Shown here piece by piece: positions 16,543 to 25,500 of a stretch of DNA of 64,000 bases. The DNA comes from Streptomyces sp. NRRL WC-3742 (GTDB lineage: Bacteria; Actinomycetota; Actinomycetes; Streptomycetales; Streptomycetaceae). A program made the position numbers and the translations under genes. The DNA is taken from assembly GCF_000720635.1 (NCBI RefSeq), contig NZ_JOCF01000003.1:186001-250000 (forward strand). Reading direction: 5' to 3'. Numbering within the stretch: the stretch's first letter is position 1; each line of letters opens with the position of its first letter. The notes beneath the pieces were generated by a model that ran no database searches, was not told the origin of the DNA, and worked only from the letters and a program-made list of their open reading frames with translations.

Positions 16543-19500
16543 TTAGTTTCCTATGAACGGGGCAGGGCGTTGGATGACGCCATTGATGTCCTTGTAGATG
16601 ACGCTCAGTGAATGGCCTGTCGGAAGCATGTCCTCGAGATACTTGAAGCAGGTGGAGCAGACCTTTCGATCCTCCGCTGCCACCGAATCGGCGAAGTGGA
16701 TGAAGAGGGTAGCCGACTTCATCTCCGAATCCTGGTGCATCATCGCCGCAACCTGAGATTCCAGGTGGTGGGCGAACCCCATCTGGGTGCCCGGTGCTCG
16801 CGTTGCGGCCAGCGGGTTGATGTTCCTGGCGCCCGAGGAAAGGGCATCCGAGAACCACCCGCGCCCCTGGACGTGCAGGGCGCCGGTGGCCTTGCCAGGC
16901 TTTGCGAAGGCGCTTGCCGCGCGCTCGGCGGCAGCCAGCCCTGTCTCCTCGCAGGGCAGCCCGTTGTTGTTGTGGACCAGGACCGGGGTGTTTCCGGCCT
17001 CCACGTAGTAGGTGTGGAGGTCGCCGACGGTGAGGTCGTAGGTGACGGTGTCAGCGTGGAAGAGACGGACGCCGGTGACCTGGGCGGTGCCGGTGGGCGT
17101 CTGGAGGACGTCGCCGACGCGGAGGTCCTTGGCCTCGACGAAGGCGGTCTGGGTCTGGTCGTAGAAGGGGTGGTGGAAGGTGGTGTGGATGGTTCCACCG
17201 TCGGCGTTGGCGTCCGAGTCGGTGGTGTCAGCGGTGCCAGCAGTGCTAGCGGTGTCGCTGGTGGTCGAGGCCGCGTAGGCGACCGGAGCGGTCGTGTCGG
17301 CCGGCTGGTGGTTGACGCCGATCAGGCTGGCGGCGGCGAGGGACGCGGCCAGGGCGAGGCCGGCGCGCTGCCAGATCCTCTTGCCCAGCGGGATCTCGGC
17401 CTGCTTGGCCGGGGCTGCCTCGGCGGTCCGGGTCGGGCTGGTGTGCTCCTCGTTGCTCTTGGTGCGGGTCGGGGTGACCGTGACGTTGGCGAAGTCGTGG
17501 TCGGTAGTGGTGACGATGACGTTGGTGACGGTGTGGGTCTGCGTCCCGTCCTGGCCGGGGACGGCGTTGGTGATCTGGTCGCCGGTCCTGACCTGGTCGA
17601 TCCTCTTGGTGCTGCCGTCGGCCATCAGGACCGGAGTGGCACCGGTGAAGCTGTGCGGCACAGGGGGAATCGGGCAGCTCGCACCGGACTCCGATGCGGA
17701 CCTGGCTCCCTTGGCCCCGGCCTGCCGGGCCGCCGCCTGGGTGGCGTCCTCGGCCGCGACGTCCGCGGCTTCGGTCGCGCCCTTGCCGAACAGGCCGCCC
17801 ACGGCTTCCATCGCCTTGGGAGCGACCTTGCCGATGATCGCGCCGCCGAGCTTGCCGAGGGCCCCGCCGACGGCGCCCTCAGCAGCGCCCTCGAGCGCGG
17901 ACTTGCCGAACGCGCCTGCGCTGCAGGCCGATCCGCCCTTCTGCGCACACTTGAAGCCCTGGGTGACCAGGCTTCCCGCAGCTCCCGCGGCCGCCGCGCA
18001 GCCGATGGAGCCGACGCCGCCGGTCAGGGCCTCGCAGCCCGCGAACACGGCGGTCGAGACCACGAACGAGGTGATCGCGGCGGCGTGGTGCTTGACGAAG
18101 GTCGCCGCGGTCTTGGCCGCGTGAACCGTCGCCTTGTACGCCGTGCGTGCGGCCTTGTACGCCACGCCCGCGGCCTTGTGAGCGACCTGGACGACGCGCT
18201 TGGCGGCAGCCTTGGCGGCGTGGTAGGCGTGTTTCACGACCCGTACGGTTGCGTGGTAGGCGCGTCTGACGGTCCGTACCGCCCAGTGATGGACGCGTTG
18301 AGCGTAGTGATAGGCGCGGTGATAGGCGTCCTTGACGTGGTGGTAGACCGACCGGGCCGTGCTGACCGCGGCGTGCTCCACGTACGTGGCAGCGGCCTCG
18401 ACCTTGTTGGCGACCCAGGTGGCGCCGGTTTCGACCTTGTCGGCCACCCAGGCGGCCCCGGTTTCGACCTTGTCGGCCACCCAGTGGGCGCCGCTGTCGA
18501 CCGCGTTGACCACCTTGTTGGCGATCTTGCAGGCCGAGTCGGGCATGTACCAGGGGCAGTGGCCGGACGGGTCACCCGCGGAGAGCGGGTTGTCGGCGAC
18601 GTAGGCGAACGGGTTCGCCGCAGCCGAGTTCGGCACCGGGTTCAGCGAGACGGTGTCCTTGTTGAGGAACACACCCGTACGCGGGTTGTACCAGCGCGAG
18701 GCGGTGCCCACCAGGTTGGTGGAGCTCTCCGTCCAGCCGGACTGGAAGCCCAGGTGTCCGGGCAGACCGCTGTTCGCTGTCACGGCGCCCAGTGGGTCGT
18801 ACGTGGCGGAGGTCGTCAGAGCGGAACCGGTCGGCGCGAAGGTGCCCACCACGTCGTTGTGCTGGTCGAGGACGGCCAGCTGTCCGGTCGAGGTCGACAT
18901 TGCCCCGGCGAGGTTCAGTCCGACGAGTGAGTTGCCGGGGTCGTAGGTGTAGGAGTAATCGCCGTCGGAGGCGACGACGTTGCCCGCACCGGAGTACGAG
19001 AACGTGCGCGTCGTGGCCCCGCTGGTGGTGTCGGTGATGTTCCGTCCGGCCGCGTCGTGGGTGTACGACTGCGTACCGGCAAGCACCTGCTGCCCGTAGG
19101 CGTCCGAGGCCAGCGTGGTGCTGCCCGCGGAGGTGATGTCGCTCTTCATCGTGCCGCGCGCCGAGTACGTGTACGTGTGCACGCCGTCCGAGGTCAGCTG
19201 GTCACGTGCGTCGTAGGTGAACACGTTGGAGCCGGACTGGATGCGGTTGCCCGAGGCGTCGTACGCGTAGGCGGTGTTGGTGGTGCCGTTGTTCCACGAC
19301 GTGAGGCGGTTGGCCCAGTCGTAGCCGTAGGTGTGGTTGGCCGCTCCCGTGACTCCGGTGGTGCTCTTGCTGGTCAGGTTGTTGTTGTTGTCGTAGCCGT
19401 AGGCGATGGAGGCGAGGGTCGTCGTCCCCTTGGCCAGGGTGTCCGAGGTCAGGCGGTGCAGGGCGTCGTAGCCGTAGGTCCGCACGTTGCCGAGCGAGCC

Positions 19501-22500
19501 GTAGGTGACCGACGAGACCTGGTTGAGCTTGTTGTAGCCGTAGGTGAGCTGGGCACCCGTGGCCGGGTCGTTCGTAGACTGCAGACGTCCGGCCGTGTCG
19601 TATCCGTAGCCGGTTGTACCGGCCGCGTCCGTCCGGGAGGTCAGCTGGCCCGAGCCGTTGTAGGCGAACGAGGACGCACCGCCCGAGCCCGAGGCCGTCA
19701 GCAGCGCCCCGCGGTCGTTGTAGGTGAACGTCTCGCTGGTGGCCGCCTGGTAGTCGGGGTTCCCCATGGTGCCGGCACTGGAGGTGGCGGCGGTCAGGAC
19801 CTGGCCCGCGTTGTCGTAGGTGAACGATCGGGTCGCGGTCGCCGCTTCGGCGCCCGTGCCCGAGGCCGTGAGCAGGTTGTCGACCTTGTCGTAGCCGAAG
19901 GACACCGACACCCCGCCCGGCAGGGCCTGGGAGGTCGTGCGGCCGTTGGCGTCGTACGCGTAGGTCGTCGTGGTGTTGTCGGCCGAGTTGTACGTACCGG
20001 TGCCCGGCTCCTGGACCGTGGCCATCTGGCCGCGGGAGGTGTACGTGTAGTACCAGGAGTTGTTGCGGCCGTCGGTGTACCGGGTGCGCTGGCCCGCCGC
20101 GTTGTAGCCGAACGACGTGGTGATCGAGGAGGTCGCCGAGACCGGCTGGATCTCCTGCGTCACCATGTTGCTCGCGTCGTACGTCAGCTGCGTGGTGTGG
20201 CCGTTGGCGTCGGTGACCGAGGTCGCGTTGCCGTTGCCGTCGTAGACCGAGGAGGTCTGGGTCAACAGGTTGTTGCTGGCGTCGTACTGCTTGTGGGACG
20301 CCGGCAGGTTGGCGGCCGTGTAGTCGACCGTGCTGTACGTTCCGTCCGCCGCCGTCGTCCGGTACGGACGACCCACGAAGTCGTAGGCGACCGTCGTGGT
20401 GTTGTTTGCCCCGTCTGTGACCTGGGTCTGCTCACCGAGCCGGTTGTAGCCGTAGGCCGTGGTCACGTTGGTCGCACTGGTCTCGGAGGAGACGAACGCG
20501 CCATAGGGGCTTCCAGGCGTCACCGCGTAGGACTTGGTGCTGGTGAGCGTCTGATTGGTCGGGTAGCGCTCGAGCTTCGTCGTGGTGACGGGCCGTCCCA
20601 TCCAGTCGTACGTGGCCTGGCTGGCCGCGCCGTTGCCGTCCGTCACCGACAGCTTCTCGCCGTTGGTGTCGTAGAGCGCATGGATGGTGCTGCCGTCCGC
20701 CGACGTGACCTGGGCCACGTCACCGAGCTGCGTGTACTTGTACTGGGTGCTCTCTCCACCCGGTCGGGTCGTCGACAGCACGTTGCCGTCGGCGTCGTAC
20801 GTCCAGAGGCTCTGGCCGTTGACCGGAGTCGTCGAGCCCGGCGCCGTGTACACGGGAAGCGTCTGCGAGACCTTCTGCCCGTTGGCGTCGTACCCGGTGA
20901 AGCTCTCGTTCCCGTTCGGGTCGAGCTCCTCCACCGCCTCACCGAAGGTGTTGAACCCGCTGGTGGTCACCGGGCGGGCCGTCACCGAGGTGCCGCCGAC
21001 CGCCTCCACCGCCACGGCCGGGGCCGTGGTCACCGCGAGGTTGCCCGCCTCGTCGTACGAGAACTGGGTGGTGTTGGAGTTCGGGTCGGTGACGGAGGTC
21101 GGCAGGCCCCGCTTGTCGTACGTCCACTGCGTGGTCTGCGTGTTGGACGATCCGACGGAGCCGCCGTTCTGGCCGTTGGTGTAGAGCGTCTGGGCCTCGG
21201 CGGCGCTGACGGCCCGCTGGTAGACCTGGACGTTCGCGACCTGGCCCATGGCCTTGTCGAAGGTGCCGTTGTTGGGCGTCTTGGCGGCGCCGACGGTCAG
21301 CCCGCCGGTGCCGGTCCACGGACTCGGGTTGTTGCCGGTGGCGCCCAGGGCACCGTTGACGTACAGGCTCATCGTGCCGTTGGACGCGTCGAACGTGGCG
21401 ACCAGGTGGGTCCACGTGTTGAGCGCGGCCGAGGACGTGTGGGCCGAGTAGTAGGCCGACGGGCTCGTCGCGTCGGAGCTGTTCGCGATGAACGTCCAGC
21501 CGCCGAACGCCTTGGAGTACTGCAGGTAGAAGGACGGGACGTTGGTGCCGCCCTGGGTGACGAAGGAGTGGTAGGCCGTGTTGTCGGTCAGGTTCACCCA
21601 CGCCGAGACGCTGTACGACGAGGTGGTGTTGAGGACCGGGCCGTTGGTGGAGATCGTTCCACCGGAGCCGTCGAAGCCGGCGGCCCCGCCGGACCAGGAG
21701 ACGTTGCCCGAGACGGACGCGGTGTTCCCGTTGCCCGACTGGTCGGTGACCGTCGTGCCCGAGCTCTGGTTCAGCTGCCACCAGCCGGCCGGGTGGCCGG
21801 AGGCGTCGCCGTGGAGGGTCTCGGTGAGCGGACGGCCCATCGGGTCGTAGGTCTTGCTGATGGTGCGGTCCGCGCCGGAGGAGTCGGTCTGGCGCGTGGT
21901 GGCGACCAGGTCGTCCGGCGTGTAGGAGACCTGGGTGACGCGGTTGACGCCGGCCGGGTCCAGGGTCGTGCTGGCCACCCGGGAGGCGGCGTCGACCTGG
22001 TACTGGGTGACGCTGGCGCCGTTGTTGGTGGTCTTCTGGGTCAGGTTCCCGGCTGCGTCGTAGGTGCTGGACGACAGCTGGAAGGAGCTCTGCCCGGTCG
22101 GGTCCTTCCTGGTGACGGTGGCCGGCAGGCCGTTGTCCGTGTAGGTGTAGGTGGTGGTGTTGCCCATCGAGTCCGTGATCGACGCCAGCCGGCCGGCCGG
22201 GTCGTAGGCGCGCGAGGACTCCACCAGGTCGGTGGCGGCGGACGGTGCGACCGGGTCGCCCGTGTAGCCCTTGAGGGTCTTCGACAGCAGGTGGCCGTTG
22301 GCGTCGTACTGGAAGGTGGTCGTGGTGCCCGTCGGGCCGACCTCCTTCACCATCTCGCCCATGGCGTCGAAGCTGTACGTCGTCGTGCCGCCGTTGGTGG
22401 CGCCGGGCACGTTGCCGTTGGCGTCGGTGCGCGACTGCACGTGGTTGTAGGCGTCGTACACGGTGGTCTGCGTACGGGAGGCGTCACCGCCGGTGGTGTC

Positions 22501-25500
22501 GGCGACCGTCTGCGAGGTGACGTTGCCGTCGTAGTCGAAGACGGTGCTGACCTGCGCGGTGTGGATCGCCCCGGTGACGCGGTCGGTGAGCGCGGGGTTG
22601 GTCTCCTGCGTCACCTGGCCGTCGCCGTCGTAGACGTACGAGGTGGCCAGACCGTTCGGGTAGGTGTCCGAGACGACGGTCTTGGTCAGCACCCGGCCCA
22701 GCGGGTCGTAGGTGTACCGGGTGACCAGGCCCGTCGGGTCGGTGGTGGAGGCCACGTCGCCGTTGTGGAAGTACGCGACCGAGTTGACCGCTCCACCGGG
22801 CGAGGTGGTGGACACCGGCAGGCCCTTGGGCACGGTGCCGCTGTCCGCCGCCGGGTAGGTGGCGGAGCCGTCCGAGATCACCGTGGTGGTGGTGCGCCCG
22901 TTCGGGAAGCCGGGCACCGCCGCGGTGGTGACGCCGGTGTGGTTTCCGGCGGCGTCGAGGGTGTAGGAGGTCAGGTAGGTGTTGTCGGTGGCCGAGGCCG
23001 AACGGCCGTCACGCGAGGTGAGCATGACGTCGTTGCGGGCGTCGGCCGTGGTCAGCTGGGCGCTCGTGTCGTCCGGGAAGTACGTGAAGTACTGCGTCGA
23101 GCACGTGTTGGCCTGCTGGTTCTGGCAGTTGTTGACGGAGACCGTGTTGCCGCGCGGGTCGTGGCCGGTGCGGCTCATGACGCCGTTCGGGTCGACGGTC
23201 GTGGTCTGGAACCCGCTGGTGTCGTAGCCGTAGCTGACCGTGCTGCCCACGCCGTCGGTGTGGGACAGGGTGCGGTTGCCGTTGACCACGTCGTACCGGG
23301 TGGTCTCCGTGGCGTTCACCGGGTCGGTGACCACCACGGACTTCACCGGCAGCAGGCCGGTCGAGTTCTTGCCCGCCGAGAAGTGGGTGGCGTCCTCCTG
23401 CGCGGACAGCGCGGAGTTGTAGAACGCGACCTCGGCGATCGAGCCGGGGAAGTAGCCCCACACGTTGTTCGGGGCGTTGGACCACTGCGACGAGTAGCCC
23501 GCGCCGACGTAGACGTAGTTCGACGAGCTCGGCTGGAACGTACCGGTGGAGCTGCCGGCCGACTGGCCGTCCAGGTACAGGTTCAGCGTGGTCGCGCTGC
23601 CGCTGAGCAGCACGTGGTGCCACTTGCCGTCGTTCACCGGGGCGCCGGTGGTGATCTGGGGCAGGCCCCAGAACGCTCCGCGGAGCTTGCCGTCGGTGCC
23701 CACGTACAGCGAGGGGACCCAGGAGCTCTGCCCGCTGCCGAGCGGGTTGGTGGCGTAGTCGAAGAGGGTTCCGCCGCCGGTGTTGCCGGCCGGCATGTTG
23801 AACCACATCTCGACGGAGTTGGGTCCGCTGTCCAGATGGTCGGTGTTGGGCAGCTGGATGTAGGACGAGGTGCCGTTGAACGCCGCCGCGGTGTTGTCCG
23901 AGAACGGACCGGCGGACCCGAGGGTGACGCCGTTGTAGGTGGCGGTGCCGCCGCGGACCTCGTCCGTGGCCGCGGCCGATCCGGCCGCGTCGCCCAGGCG
24001 CCAGTACCCGGCCGGGGCGCTGCCCAGCACGGAACCGCGGTACGTCTGGGAGGAGCCGGTCACCGTCGGGGCGCCGATCTTCCAGACGCCGCCGTTCTCG
24101 TCGGTCACCTGGGTGACGGCGGTGGTCGCCGCGTCGTAGGCGACGCCGGTGAACGCCTTGCCGGAGGGGCGGGTGATGCTGTTCAGCAGGCTGGCGGGGT
24201 GCGTGCCGTACTGGTAAAGCGCGTTGACGTCGGCCGTCACCAGCGGGCGGTTGTACCAGCCCACGTCGGCGATCTGGCCGTTGAAGTAGCTGACCGTGCC
24301 CTTGCCCGTGTTGGGCTGGTCCGGCCAGCTGCCGCCGAGGAAGCCGGCGCCGACGTAGTTGTAGGGCTGGTTCGCGCCGAACGCCACCGCGCTCTGGATG
24401 GACACGGTGCCCGACAGGGTGCCGACCTGGGCGTTGTCCAGGAACAGCGCCTGCGAGTTGCCGGCCGCCGACAGGACGACGTGGTGCCACTTGCCGTCCG
24501 TGACCGCCGCGCTGCTGGTGATCGGGGCGGTGCCGCCGCTGTACCAGAACTCGGCGTTCAGCTTGCCGTCCGAGCCGACGTAGATCGACGGCGTGTAGTA
24601 GCCCGCCGCGCTGCCGGCCGAGAGCGGCGTGGAGGCGTACGAGTACAGCACGCCCGGACCGGCGGAGGTCTTGAACCACAGCGACAGCGCGCCGGAGTTC
24701 GCCGCGTTGCCCGTGTTCTGCGGCAGCGTCATGTACGAGGACGTGCCGTTGAACCCGGCCACCGTCGCGGTGGAGCCCGCCAGCGGACCGCCGGACTGGC
24801 CGAGGGTCACGTTGGTGTACGTGCCGTTGCCGTTGGCCTGGTTGGCCAGGACGGCGTCGGCCGCCGTGGTGGCACCGGCCGCCTCCGACATCGGCCAGTA
24901 GTTCTGCGGGCCGAGGTCCATGATCGCGTTCTGGTACTGCGATCCGGAGGTGTAGCCGTAGGAGTGGCAGTGCACCGCGTCGGTGGGCCGGCACATCGCG
25001 GTGAGCTGGTCACCGGTGTACTTGTAGGTCCAGGTCAGCGGGCCCGGGGTGCCGAGCGAGTCGGTGGAGACCGTGGCCACGTGGGCCGCGTTCGCCCCCG
25101 ACGGGGTCGCCCAGGTCAGGTGCAGGGCGCGCCCGGAGACCTGGGAGGTCATGTCGGTGATCTGACCGTTCGCCCAGGTGTAGTTGATCGAGCGGTTGTT
25201 GGCGTCGGTGATGGCCGTGACGCCGAAGCCGCCCGCCCCCAGCCCCTGGGTGAAGGTGTAGACGTTGCTGTTCTTGTCCGTGAGCGAGTACCCGCCGGTG
25301 ACGGACTTGAAGGTGGCGAAACGCCCCGACGGCGGGCTGAAGCTGCCGTCGCCGTTCTTGCCGAAGCCGACCTGCGCGCCGTTGGGGTAGGTGATGACCA
25401 CACCGGTCACCGCGCCCGCGGCGTTGTACTGCTCGGTGGCGCGGGAGTCGAAGACGCTCGACCACCCGGTGCCGAACGCGCCCGTGTAGCGCGGGTCGCG

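Noticed and set aside
18388..18501. CRISPR-like repeat array
   Set aside because: The 33-bp units are contiguous, in frame and code for a repeated helix; there are no spacers.
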